Positions 27,135 through 35,157 of a stretch of 64,000 bases of DNA are shown one piece after another. The DNA is from Sphingopyxis sp. H115. GTDB lineage: Bacteria > Pseudomonadota > Alphaproteobacteria > Sphingomonadales > Sphingomonadaceae. The position numbers and the translations under genes are program-made. The notes under the pieces are model-generated. The model was not told the DNA's origin. It did no database searches and worked only from the letters and a program-made list of their open reading frames with translations. Location of the stretch: the NCBI RefSeq assembly GCF_001468465.1, contig NZ_LNSA01000008.1, forward strand, positions 93,024-157,023, in the 5' to 3' direction. The first letter of the stretch is position 1. Each line of letters opens with the position of its first letter.

Positions 27135-28055
27135 ATGGCGAACAAAGGAGGCCTTGCAGCGGCGATCTGGTCGCGCGCCTATCCGCTGCTCACGGTGACG
27201 GCGCTGTTCTGGGCGGGCAATTCGATCGTTGGCCGTGCGGCGCGCGACTTCGTGCCGCCGGCGGCGCTGTCCTTCTGGCGCTGGACGTTTGCCCTCATGC
27301 TGCTTTTGCCGCTCGCATGGCCGCATCTGAAGCGCGACTGGCCCGCGATCCGCGCAAACTGGAGGATCGTCGCACTGCTCGGCGCGCTGGCGATCGGGTC
27401 GTTCAACATCCTGCTCTATACGGGCTTGCAGAACACGACCGCGCTAAATTCGATGCTGATCCAGTCGGCGCTGCCCGCGCTCGTGCTGATTGTCGGCGCA
27501 GTCGTGATGGGTGATCGCACCAGCCCGCGCCAGATCGCGGGCGTGGCCGTCTCGCTCACCGGCGTGGTCGCGATCATCGCGCGCGGTGATCCGGCGACAT
27601 TGCTGGGGCTCCGGCTCAACATCGGCGATGCGACCATCGGCTGCGCGGTGCTGATCTGGGCGCTCTATTCGGTGCTGCTCCGCCGCCGCCCGGCGGTGCA
27701 TCCGTTGAGCTTTCTCGCGGCGTCGATGGTGGTCGGTATCGCGTTGATCGCACCATTTTACCTGCACGAGCTCTGGTCGGGGCGGCTGATCGTTCCGGCG
27801 GCGGGGAGCGCGCTTGCCATCGCCTATGTGTCGGTCTTCCCGTCCTTCCTTGCCTATCTCTTCTTCAATCGCGGGGTCGAACTGATCGGATCGGCGGCGA
27901 CGGGCCAATATATGAACGTGATGCCGCTGATGGGGGCGGGACTCGCCATGCTGTTTCTCGGCGAGACGCTGCACCTGTTCCATGTCGCCGGGCTGGCGCT
28001 GATCGTCGCCGGCATCCTGGTTGCGGGTCGTCCGCCGGCTGCGGGGCAAGCCTAG
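27135..28055 (+). CDS. EamA family (DMT superfamily) transporter
   Basis: A 306-residue inner-membrane protein with ten predicted helices in two repeated five-helix halves. The first half holds TALFWAGNSIVGRAARDFVPPA and LYTGLQNTTALNSMLIQSALP (shown here in shorter pieces: FWAGNSIVGRAARDF; GLQNTTALNSML), typical of EamA carriers of the RhaT/YdcZ type. The ATG at 27135 is chosen over upstream starts that add Arg-rich sequence. The stop overlaps the stop of the opposing isomerase-like gene by 4 bases. Substrate unknown; drug/metabolite exporters of this type often move amino acids or related metabolites. Confidence 0.9.
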   Translation: MANKGGLAAAIWSRAYPLLTVTALFWAGNSIVGRAARDFVPPAALSFWRWTFALMLLLPLAWPHLKRDWPAIRANWRIVALLGALAIGSFNILLYTGLQNTTALNSMLIQSALPALVLIVGAVVMGDRTSPRQIAGVAVSLTGVVAIIARGDPATLLGLRLNIGDATIGCAVLIWALYSVLLRRRPAVHPLSFLAASMVVGIALIAPFYLHELWSGRLIVPAAGSALAIAYVSVFPSFLAYLFFNRGVELIGSAATGQYMNVMPLMGAGLAMLFLGETLHLFHVAGLALIVAGILVAGRPPAAGQA

Positions 28056-28654
28056 GCGAGCGCTTCCTCGACCTGCGCAAGCCGATCCTTACCGAAGAAC
28101 ATCTCGCCGCCGACGAAGAAGGTCGGGATGCCGAACACGCCGCGCGCCACTGCGGCCTCGGTGTTGGCGACCAGCTTCGCCTTGATCTCGGGCTCCTGCG
28201 TGCGGGCGAGGAGCGTGGCGCCGTCGAAGCCGTTGGCCGACAGGAAGGCCGCGATCACCTCCGGGTCGTCCATCTTGAGCCCTTCTTCCCACATCGCCCG
28301 GTTCACTGCGCCTACATAGTGGTCGAGATTGCCTTCGGCATCGGCGACGATCGCGCCGCGCATGATCGTCAGCGTGTTGACGGGGAAATGCGGGTTGAGC
28401 CGAAATTTGGACAGGTCATGCCGTTCGATGAAACGGCGCATCTCAAGATTTTCATAGGCGAGTTTGGCGGGCGCGTCGGCATATTGGATCATCGGCGCCT
28501 TGTTGCCCGTCGCCTTGAAGATGCCGCCCAGAAGGCACGGCGTGATGACGAGGTCGGCGCCCGTCCGGTCGAGCAGTTCGGGCAGTATTTTCATGCACAA
28601 GTAGGCGTTGGGACTGCCGAAGTCGAAGATCAGCTCGAGCGTTTTGCTCACCAT
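28052..28654 (-). CDS. DsbA-like / 2-hydroxychromene-2-carboxylate isomerase family protein
   Basis: A 200-residue thioredoxin-fold protein of the kappa-GST/HCCA isomerase group. The N-terminal IFDFGSPNAYL places Ser14 where these enzymes have their glutathione-activating Ser, and FGIPTFFVGGEMFFGKDRL carries the cis-Pro loop and the C-terminal signature. There is no CxxC, so it is not a disulfide oxidase. The start overlaps the stop of the upstream SDR gene by 7 bases, so the two are translated together. HCCA isomerases act in aromatic breakdown, but the substrate here is unknown. Confidence 0.88.
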   Translation of the reverse strand: MVSKTLELIFDFGSPNAYLCMKILPELLDRTGADLVITPCLLGGIFKATGNKAPMIQYADAPAKLAYENLEMRRFIERHDLSKFRLNPHFPVNTLTIMRGAIVADAEGNLDHYVGAVNRAMWEEGLKMDDPEVIAAFLSANGFDGATLLARTQEPEIKAKLVANTEAAVARGVFGIPTFFVGGEMFFGKDRLAQVEEALA

Positions 28655-29379
28655 TTTTCTCCCCAGGGGCGAAGGTCGAGTTCGTGCGTCCAAGCGCTTT
28701 TGGGCTGCTTGTGGAGCATGACATAATTGGCGGCGATGGCATCGGGGTTGAGGATGAGGTCGCGCGCCTTTGCATTGTCGAAATCGGGATGGCGGCCCTT
28801 GATGAATTCGGTGTCGATCGCGCCGTCGATGATCGTGTGCGCGACATGGATGCCCTGCGGCCCAAGCTCGCGCGCCATCGATTGCGCGAGCATGCGCAGC
28901 GCCCCCTTGGCGCCCGAAAAGGCGGCAAAGCCCGACCCGCCGCGCAGCGACGCGGTGGCGCCCGTGAAGATGATCGTGCCGCGGCCGCGCGGTGCCATAT
29001 GCTTCGCCGCCTCGCGGCCCATCAGGAATCCGCCGAGGCATGCCATTTCCCAGACCTTGGTGTAGACCCGCACGGTCGTTTCGGTGATCGGGAAATTGAC
29101 GTTGGCGCCGATGTTGAACACCGCGACCTCGACCGGGCCGACCTCGGCCTCGACCTGGTCGAACAGCGCGACCATGTCGGTTTCGTCGCGCGCGTCGCCG
29201 GGGAAGGCGCGGGCCTGGTCGCCGGCATCGCGGATCGACTGCGCGAGCGCCTCCAGCTGGTCGAGGTTGCGCGGGCGGCGGTTGACGCAGGCGGTGAGGC
29301 CCTCGGCGGCGAAGGCGCGGGCGATCGCGCCGCCGGTGGCGTCGCCGGCTCCGATAATGACGGCGGCGGGATTGGGCAT
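28648..29379 (-). CDS. Atypical short-chain dehydrogenase (catalytic Tyr replaced)
   Basis: A 243-residue Rossmann protein of the SDR family with unusual active-site positions. The expected YxxxK reads FSGAK (Phe154, Lys158); no Ser stands 13 residues before it (Ala141/Thr142); NNAG reads NIGA (89-92); and the glycine motif is IIGAGDATGG in place of TGxxxGxG. It may bind NAD(P) without classical SDR catalysis, or catalyse something else. The ATG at 29379 follows AGGAGA. It is translationally coupled to the isomerase-like gene and transcribed away from an HxlR regulator across a palindromic promoter at 29402-29429. Confidence 0.9.
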   Translation of the reverse strand: MPNPAAVIIGAGDATGGAIARAFAAEGLTACVNRRPRNLDQLEALAQSIRDAGDQARAFPGDARDETDMVALFDQVEAEVGPVEVAVFNIGANVNFPITETTVRVYTKVWEMACLGGFLMGREAAKHMAPRGRGTIIFTGATASLRGGSGFAAFSGAKGALRMLAQSMARELGPQGIHVAHTIIDGAIDTEFIKGRHPDFDNAKARDLILNPDAIAANYVMLHKQPKSAWTHELDLRPWGEKW

Positions 29380-29401
29380 CGCGACTCTCCTCTTGCGCCC
29401 G

Positions 29402-29429
29402 ATAGTAACTATGATAATCATAGTGACAA
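29402..29429 (-). promoter_or_regulatory. Candidate HxlR operator inside the SDR promoter
   Basis: ACTATGAT (29408-29415) and ATCATAGT (29417-29424) form a perfect inverted repeat around one base. On the minus strand TTGTCA (29429-29424) and TACTAT (29407-29402) are placed as -35 and -10 boxes with a 16-base spacer, and that spacer is almost exactly the palindrome. A protein bound there would shut the promoter. Confidence 0.65.
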
Positions 29430-29466
29430 GAGCTAAATGTGACCAAGAAGGGGAAGTTCTGGAAAA

Positions 29467-29958
29467 ATGCCCAAGCGCGCGGATCTTTCGGACACTTTCT
29501 GCCCCGTCGGGCGCTCGGCCGAACTGCTCGGCGACCGCGCGGTGCTGCTGATCCTGCGCGATCTGTTTTTCGGGCGCCGGCGTTTCGAGGCGATTGCGGC
29601 GAATACGGGGCTGGGACCGCAGCTCGTGTCGGCGCGGCTCAAATTGCTCGAGAAGGAGGGCGTGGTCGAGCGCCACGCCTATCAGGCGAAGCCGCTACGC
29701 CACGAATATCGGCTGACCGACAAGGGCAAGGATCTGTTCGACGTACTCTATGCGATGCGCGGCTGGGCCGAACGCTGGGCGTATCGGGATGGCGAGACCG
29801 GGGGTGGGCCGGCGATGCGCTATCTCCATCGCGCGTGCGGGACCGACGTCGGGACGGCGACGATCTGCCCGGGATGCGGCGCGCTGCTTGGCTATGGCGA
29901 TTTGAAGGGCGAGCCGTCGCCGGCACTGAAGGCTGAGCAGGCGGCGCGAGCGGGCTAG
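29467..29958 (+). CDS. HxlR family transcriptional regulator
   Basis: A 163-residue winged-helix regulator. The segment CPVGRSAELLGDRAVLLILR followed by FFGRRRFEAIAANTGLGP and LKLLEKEGVVER is the HxlR domain; Cys at the start of this block is the residue often involved in redox or electrophile sensing in the family. The extra C-terminal tail carries a CPGCGALLGYGD motif; with the upstream HRACG cysteine it could form a small metal-binding knuckle. It diverges from the SDR/isomerase pair and probably represses it from the palindrome at 29408-29424. Confidence 0.93.
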   Translation: MPKRADLSDTFCPVGRSAELLGDRAVLLILRDLFFGRRRFEAIAANTGLGPQLVSARLKLLEKEGVVERHAYQAKPLRHEYRLTDKGKDLFDVLYAMRGWAERWAYRDGETGGGPAMRYLHRACGTDVGTATICPGCGALLGYGDLKGEPSPALKAEQAARAG

Positions 29959-29959
29959 C

Positions 29960-30286
29960 TCAGGCCTTTTCCAGTGTGCACTGCAGCGGATGCTGGTTCT
30001 GGCGCGCGGCGTCCATCACCTGGTTCACCTTGGTCTCGGCGACTTCATAGCTGAACACGCCGCACACGCCGACGCCCTGCTGGTGGACGTGCAGCATCAC
30101 CTGCGTCGCCTGTTCGATGTCCATGTTGAAGAAACGCTGGAGCACCATCACGACGAATTCCATCGGCGTATAATCGTCGTTGAGCAGCAGCACCTTGTAC
30201 ATCGACGGCTTCTTCGCCTTGGCGCGGGTGCGTGTCGCAATGCCGACGCCGGGGGTGCCCGGCGAGCCTTCGTCCTTGTCCGCCAT
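29960..30286 (-). CDS. clpS: ATP-dependent Clp protease adaptor ClpS
   Basis: A 108-residue adaptor that hands N-degron substrates to ClpAP. The core [41 protein letters not shown] (in pieces: [20 protein letters not shown]) contains the N-end residue pocket (Asn-Asp and His). The start is uncertain: I use the ATG at 30286 (MADKDEG); ATGs at 30313 and 30352 are in frame. Longer forms reaching 30532 would run through the phasin terminator and are rejected. It converges with the HxlR gene, with one base between the stops. clpA is not in the window. Confidence 0.93.
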   Translation of the reverse strand: MADKDEGSPGTPGVGIATRTRAKAKKPSMYKVLLLNDDYTPMEFVVMVLQRFFNMDIEQATQVMLHVHQQGVGVCGVFSYEVAETKVNQVMDAARQNQHPLQCTLEKA

Positions 30287-30443
30287 GGCGCAGACATTCT
30301 TTGACTCCGCCATGGAGCGGGCCGGCTGGATGGTCGAAACTGGAAACATCATGCGTAGGAATATCGCAAGCGGCGGGCGAAGCGCAAGGGGCGCGCGCGC
30401 CGATTTTAACCTCTTGTTCGCCAGCCGGGCAGGCGTGCGCCCC

Positions 30444-30482
30444 AAAAAAAGAAGAACCGCCCGCTTCCGAAGAAGCGAGCGG
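30444..30482 (-). terminator. Rho-independent terminator of the phasin gene
   Basis: On the minus strand CCGCTCGCTTC (30482-30472) pairs with GAAGCGGGCGG (30467-30457) around a TTCG loop (one G-T pair), followed by a run TTCTTCTTTTTTT. It separates the phasin gene from clpS. Confidence 0.9.
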
Positions 30483-30552
30483 CCTTGGGGGTGTCGGCGC
30501 AGGCGGGGAGGGAGGGGGAAGTGCCGCGCCAACTTTGGAAGGTGAAAGCGCC

Positions 30553-31293
30553 TTAGGCGGCCTTCATCTTCGAAGTGATGACCGAAACGCGGTTCGAGAT
30601 CGGCGCGAAGCTGTCGTTCGTCAGCTTGACGACGAGTTCGCTGGTCTTCGAGGTCTGCGCCACGGCGGCGTCGAACGCCTTCTTACTGTTTTCGGCATAG
30701 AGCTTGAAGAAGTCGGCCGGCGTCTTGACGGCGGTGTAGCCCTTCAGCGCGGCGGTCGTGTCTTCGAAGCTCTTGCGAGCGAAGGTCACGCCTTCCTGGC
30801 CGAGCGTTTCGATGCCCTTGGCAGCGATCTTGCCCGATTCAACGAGCGCTTCGATGTTCGCCTTGTTGAATTCGACGGCTTCTTCGGCGAGCTTGCTGGT
30901 CTTCGCCATGGCTTCTTTCGCCTTTTCGTTGAAGTCGGCGGTCAGGGTTTCGGCGCGGGTCTTCGCTTCGTCGGCGAACTTCTTGACGGTGTCGTTCATG
31001 GTCTTGAATCCTTTGGTGGCGAGGGCGGCCGGCTTCGGCGCGACCTTGGTCTTGGGGGCAATGGTCTTTGCAGCCGCCTTCTTGGGGGCGACCTTCTTTG
31101 CTGCCGGCTTTGCGGCTTTCTTTTGGACCGGCTTGGCCTTCGCCGCGACGGTCTTGGTCTTTGCGGGCACCGGGGCTTTTACTGCGGGAGCAGCTTCGAC
31201 AACCGGAGCGGCAGGAGCAGCCACCGGCTTGGCGGCGGTTTCCAGCGTCGCGGCTTCGAAAGCCTTTTCGGCACTATCCATCTTGGTAGCCAT
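30553..31293 (-). CDS. Phasin family protein with Ala/Lys/Pro-rich N-terminus
   Basis: A 246-residue granule-associated protein. The C-terminal two thirds (about 100-246) are amphipathic helices with phasin features ([36 protein letters not shown], then [20 protein letters not shown]). The first 95 residues are low-complexity Ala/Lys/Pro ([19 protein letters not shown]), like histone H1-type tails and PhaM/PhaF proteins that tie PHA granules to DNA. The ATG at 31293 follows AAAGGAG. It lies downstream of phaC on the same strand and has its own promoter with two GTGCAC operator-like sites and its own terminator, fitting high, PHA-linked expression. Confidence 0.9.
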   Translation of the reverse strand: MATKMDSAEKAFEAATLETAAKPVAAPAAPVVEAAPAVKAPVPAKTKTVAAKAKPVQKKAAKPAAKKVAPKKAAAKTIAPKTKVAPKPAALATKGFKTMNDTVKKFADEAKTRAETLTADFNEKAKEAMAKTSKLAEEAVEFNKANIEALVESGKIAAKGIETLGQEGVTFARKSFEDTTAALKGYTAVKTPADFFKLYAENSKKAFDAAVAQTSKTSELVVKLTNDSFAPISNRVSVITSKMKAA

Positions 31294-31311
31294 CGGGACA
31301 ACTCCTTTATG

Positions 31312-31374
31312 TTGCAGTGCACAATATAGGAGTGGTGCGGCGATTTCAAGAGATTTTTGTGCAGTGCACAAAAA
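31312..31374 (-). promoter_or_regulatory. Phasin promoter with two TGCAGTGCACAA operator-like sites
   Basis: The 12-mer TGCAGTGCACAA occurs at 31313-31324 and 31360-31371. The distal copy is part of a perfect inverted repeat: TTTTTGTGCA (31354-31363) and TGCACAAAAA (31365-31374) around one base. On the minus strand TTGAAA (31349-31344) and TATATT (31328-31323) stand as -35 and -10 boxes with 15 bases between. One site lies upstream of -35, the other over the start region. TGC-rich repeats before phasin genes are the targets of the PHA-responsive repressor PhaR in other alphaproteobacteria. Confidence 0.6.
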
Positions 31375-31415
31375 ATTCCCGATCGCGACCTCGCGGGCCT
31401 TATAATTTCCCGATA

Positions 31416-33191
31416 TTACCGCTGTTTGACATAGCGGCCGGGGGCATCCTCGATCGCCCTTTTAGCACCTTTTCCGGGAATGCGCGCGCCTTTTGTGGCG
31501 GTCTTTGCGCCATCCTGTGCCGAAATCCATTCGATCCAGTGCGGCCACCAGCTGCCCTTGGTCTCGGTCGCACCCGCGATGAATTCGTCGAGCGAGACGG
31601 CGGCGCTGTCGCCGGTCCAATATTGATATTTACCCGCGGCCGGCGGATTGACGACCCCGGCGATATGCCCCGACCCGGCCAGCAGGAAGGTCTTGGGGCC
31701 CGACAGATGATCCATCAGCCGCCACACGCTGGCGAGCGGCGCGATATGATCCTCGCGCCCGGCCTGGATATAGGCCGGCGTCTCGATCTTTCTGAGGTCG
31801 ATCGGCGTGCCCATCACCGACAGGCTGTTCGGGATCACCATCCGGTTGTCGCGATAGAGGTCGACCAGATATTGCCGGTGCCACTTCGCGGGCAGGTTGG
31901 TGACGTCGCCATTCCAATAGAGCAGGTCGAAGGGCGGATAGTCGTTGCCGAGCAGATAATTGCTCACGACATAATTCCAGATGAGATCGCGACCGCGCAG
32001 CGAGTTGAAGGTCGCGGCCATATAGCGCCCGTCGAGGAAGCCGGGCGCCGACAGTTGCTGGAGCAAGGCCAGGTAACTGTCGTCGACGAACAGTTTGAGG
32101 TCGCCGGCCTGTTCGAAATCGACCTGTGCGGTAAAGAAGGTCACCGACTTGATCTTGTCCGCCTCCTCGCGTGCCGCGAGCATCGCCAGCGTCGCGGCGA
32201 GCGTGGTGCCGGCGACGCAATAACCGATCGTATGGACGTGCGGCACGTCGAGCAATTCGCGCACCGTATCGATCGCGTCGACCTGCGCTGCGACATAATC
32301 GTCCCAGACGATCTCGGTCATCGACGCGTCGGCCGATTTCCACGACACCATGAAGACGCTGAGGCCCTGTTCGACCGCCCAGGCGACGAAGCTTTTCGCA
32401 GGGTTGAGGTCAAGGATATAGAAGCGGTTGATCCATGGCGGGAAGATGACGAGCGGGACGGTGAAGACCTCCTTCGTCGTCGGCGCATAGTGGATGAGCT
32501 GGTAGAGGTCGGTCTCGTGGATCACCTTGCCCGGGGTGGTCGCGATATTGACCCCGACCTCGAACGCGTCGGGATCGACATGACTCAGCTGCCCGCGCGA
32601 CAGGTCGGTCAGCATATGCTTCAGACCCTTGAGCAGGCTTTCGCCGCGGGTTTCGACCGCGCGTCGGATGACTTCGGGATTGGTCATCGCGAGGTTGGTC
32701 GGCGCCATCGCGTCGGCCATCGCCTTGGCGGCAAATTCCATCTTGGCACGCGCCGAGGGGTCCGGGCCGTCGAGCTGGCGCGTCGTCGCGAGCATCTGTT
32801 CGGCGAGCAGGCCATAGGTCTGGCGGATCATCGCGAACACCGGATTGGCGTTCCAGTCGGGATCCGCGAAACGACGGTCCTTCGCTGCAGCATCGGGCGC
32901 CGGCGGCGCCATCGGGTTCAGCGTCGCCAGCGAGGTCCAGAAGGCGACACCCTGATCCCACATTCTCGACGATTGTTCGGACCAGAGCTTTGCCGCCGGA
33001 TTATCGGCCCATTTGGCGGGATCGAACAGCGCGGCGGCGCTGGCGTTGCCTTCGTTCGCCTGGCCCAGCGCATATTCGAGCATCATCTGCTGCGCGCGGC
33101 CGATCACGCTGGCCCAATGCTGCATGTCTTCGGGCGACGGGATGAAGGCATTCGGTGTTTCGATCGTGTCGTCCTTGCCCGTATCGCTCAT
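31416..33191 (-). CDS. phaC: Class I poly(3-hydroxyalkanoate) synthase
   Basis: A polymerase of 591 residues that joins hydroxyacyl-CoA units into polyester storage granules. It has the alpha/beta-hydrolase core with the lipase-like box GYCVAG in which Cys325 replaces Ser, plus Asp481 (GREDHIAP) and His509 (GSGHIAG) completing the triad. The N-terminal 200 residues are the class I-specific domain (PNAFIPSPEDMQHWASVI). Length is typical. The phasin gene follows after 122 bases. phaA, phaB, phaR and a depolymerase are not in the window. Confidence 0.97.
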   Translation of the reverse strand: MSDTGKDDTIETPNAFIPSPEDMQHWASVIGRAQQMMLEYALGQANEGNASAAALFDPAKWADNPAAKLWSEQSSRMWDQGVAFWTSLATLNPMAPPAPDAAAKDRRFADPDWNANPVFAMIRQTYGLLAEQMLATTRQLDGPDPSARAKMEFAAKAMADAMAPTNLAMTNPEVIRRAVETRGESLLKGLKHMLTDLSRGQLSHVDPDAFEVGVNIATTPGKVIHETDLYQLIHYAPTTKEVFTVPLVIFPPWINRFYILDLNPAKSFVAWAVEQGLSVFMVSWKSADASMTEIVWDDYVAAQVDAIDTVRELLDVPHVHTIGYCVAGTTLAATLAMLAAREEADKIKSVTFFTAQVDFEQAGDLKLFVDDSYLALLQQLSAPGFLDGRYMAATFNSLRGRDLIWNYVVSNYLLGNDYPPFDLLYWNGDVTNLPAKWHRQYLVDLYRDNRMVIPNSLSVMGTPIDLRKIETPAYIQAGREDHIAPLASVWRLMDHLSGPKTFLLAGSGHIAGVVNPPAAGKYQYWTGDSAAVSLDEFIAGATETKGSWWPHWIEWISAQDGAKTATKGARIPGKGAKRAIEDAPGRYVKQR

Positions 33192-33321
33192 GCTCGTTCC
33201 TGCTGGTCAGTGCGGATATAATGCCTATAACAAGCCGCGATGCGGCTGGCGAGATTGCCGCTCGCGTCAATTCAAAAGCATAGGTCAAAACGCATACGCA
33301 AAGGAGTTGTTCTAGTTTCCC

Positions 33322-34542
33322 ATGTCCGACGATGAATTCTATCGCATCAAGCGCCTGCCGCCCTACGTCATCGCTGAAGTGAATGCGATGCGTGCGGCCG
33401 CCCGCGCCGCGGGAGAGGACATCATCGACCTGGGGATGGGCAACCCCGACCTGCCGCCGCCCGCGCACGTGATCGAAAAATTGTGCGAAGTCGCGATGAA
33501 GCCCGACGCGCACGGCTATTCGCAGTCGAAGGGTATTCCGGGGCTTCGCCGCGCGCAGGCCAATTATTACGGCCGCCGCTTCAACGTCGACCTCGATCCC
33601 GAAAGCGAAGTTGTCGTGACGATGGGGTCGAAGGAGGGGCTGGCGAGCCTTGCGACCGCGATCACGGGTCCCGGCGATGTCGTACTCGCGCCGAACCCCA
33701 GCTATCCGATCCACACCTTCGGCTTCATCATCGCCGGCGCGACGATCCGCAGCGTGCCGACGACGCCCGACGAGAATTACTGGCGCGCGCTCGACCGCGC
33801 GATGGCGTTCACCGTGCCGCGCCCGTCGATCCTCGTCGTCAACTATCCGTCGAACCCGACCGCCGAAGCCGTCGACCTTGCCTTCTACGAGCGCCTCGTC
33901 GCATGGGCGAAGGAGAATAAGGTCTGGGTCCTCAGCGACCTCGCTTACTCGGAGCTTTATTACGACGGCAATCCGACGCCTTCGATCCTGCAGGTGCCGG
34001 GCGCCAAGGACGTCGCGATCGAATTTACCTCGATGTCGAAAACCTATTCGATGGCGGGCTGGCGCATGGGCTTTGCGGTCGGCAACAAGCGTCTGATCGC
34101 CGCGATGACCCGGGTGAAGTCGTACCTCGACTATGGTGCCTTCACCCCAATCCAGGCCGCGGCGTGCGCGGCGCTCAACGGGCCGCAGGACATTGTCGCG
34201 AAGAACCGCGAGCTGTATCAGAAGCGCCGCGACGTGATGGTCGAAAGCTTCGCGCGCGCCGGCTGGGATATCCCGAGCCCGCCCGCGTCGATGTTCGCCT
34301 GGGCGCCATTGCCGCCCGCGCTCAAGGAAATGGGCAGCCTCGAATTTTCCAAACAATTGCTGACCCATGCCAAGGTCGCAGTCGCACCCGGCGTCGGCTA
34401 TGGCGAGGACGGCGAAGGCTATGTCCGCATCGCGATGGTCGAGAACGAGCAGCGCATCCGGCAGGCAGCGCGCAACGTTCGCAAGTTCCTCGCCATGCAC
34501 GGCGTAAACACCCCGTCGGTCGCGGCAGGCGGCGGCGCGTAA
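33322..34542 (+). CDS. alaC: Alanine-type aminotransferase AlaC (class I PLP enzyme)
   Basis: A 406-residue PLP aminotransferase. The run DRLPPYV-like start (IKRLPPYVIAEV), GEDIIDLGMGNPD, GSKEGLASL, NPSYPIHTFGFIIAGA and TSMSKTYSMAGWRMGF, with Lys240 as PLP-binding residue, matches E. coli AlaC (glutamate-pyruvate aminotransferase) closely along the whole length. LL-diaminopimelate aminotransferases are related, but the AlaC text is closer. The ATG has an AAGGAG region upstream. It is immediately followed by the DUF2721 gene. Confidence 0.92.
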   Translation: MSDDEFYRIKRLPPYVIAEVNAMRAAARAAGEDIIDLGMGNPDLPPPAHVIEKLCEVAMKPDAHGYSQSKGIPGLRRAQANYYGRRFNVDLDPESEVVVTMGSKEGLASLATAITGPGDVVLAPNPSYPIHTFGFIIAGATIRSVPTTPDENYWRALDRAMAFTVPRPSILVVNYPSNPTAEAVDLAFYERLVAWAKENKVWVLSDLAYSELYYDGNPTPSILQVPGAKDVAIEFTSMSKTYSMAGWRMGFAVGNKRLIAAMTRVKSYLDYGAFTPIQAAACAALNGPQDIVAKNRELYQKRRDVMVESFARAGWDIPSPPASMFAWAPLPPALKEMGSLEFSKQLLTHAKVAVAPGVGYGEDGEGYVRIAMVENEQRIRQAARNVRKFLAMHGVNTPSVAAGGGA

Positions 34543-35019
34543 GTGACACCCGACGCGAGCGCCATCGCGCAGACGATCCAGCTGTCGGTCACGCCGGTAT
34601 TCCTCCTGGTCGCGACCGGCAGCCTGCTCAATGTCATCGCGGGCCGCCTCGCGCGCGTTGTCGACCGTTCGCGTAACCTGATGGAACGCTGGGCCGAGAC
34701 CGAAGGCCTCGAACATGAGCGCATCGTGGCCGAACTGCGCATCGCTGACCGGCGTATGGGGATCATCAACAATTCGATCCTCTCTGCCGTGGCGTGCGGG
34801 ATCGTTGTTTGTCTGCTCGTCGCGCTCCTGTTCACGCAGGCGTTCACGGGCATCAACCTCGGCGTTGCGGCGTCATGGGCTTTTGCGGCGGCGATGCTGT
34901 TGCTGCTCGTCTCGCTGATCCTGTTCCTCGTCGAGGTCCGGCTGGCGGTGCGGGCGATCCATGTCCCGATGGAATTGCTCGAACTGGAGGACCGGGATCG
35001 GAAGTCGCGGCGCGACTGA
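34543..35019 (+). CDS. DUF2721 family membrane protein
   Basis: A 158-residue protein starting with GTG directly after the alaC stop codon. The N-terminal SVTPVFLLVATGSLLNVIAG, the charged segment RLARVVDRSRNLMERW and two further helices (about 77-100 and 108-132) give the DUF2721 pattern: three membrane segments with a cytoplasmic helical hairpin between the first and second. Function unknown. The zero-base gap suggests co-translation with alaC. Confidence 0.85.
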   Translation: MTPDASAIAQTIQLSVTPVFLLVATGSLLNVIAGRLARVVDRSRNLMERWAETEGLEHERIVAELRIADRRMGIINNSILSAVACGIVVCLLVALLFTQAFTGINLGVAASWAFAAAMLLLLVSLILFLVEVRLAVRAIHVPMELLELEDRDRKSRRD

Positions 35020-35157
35020 CCCTGACCGGTCGAAAAATTTTTCCACGCGCTGCGTGGCGGTGGCCGTAACGGCAATTGTAAGCCAATGTTTCCGGCGTGC
35101 CGCAAGGACGTTGACACCGGTCCCTCCGGTCTGCTCCCATGGCGGCGGGAGATATAA

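Noticed and set aside
28052..29446. Single minus-strand frame of 464 codons covering two genes
   Set aside because: Its first part is out of frame with the SDR; only the last 200 codons are the isomerase-like protein.
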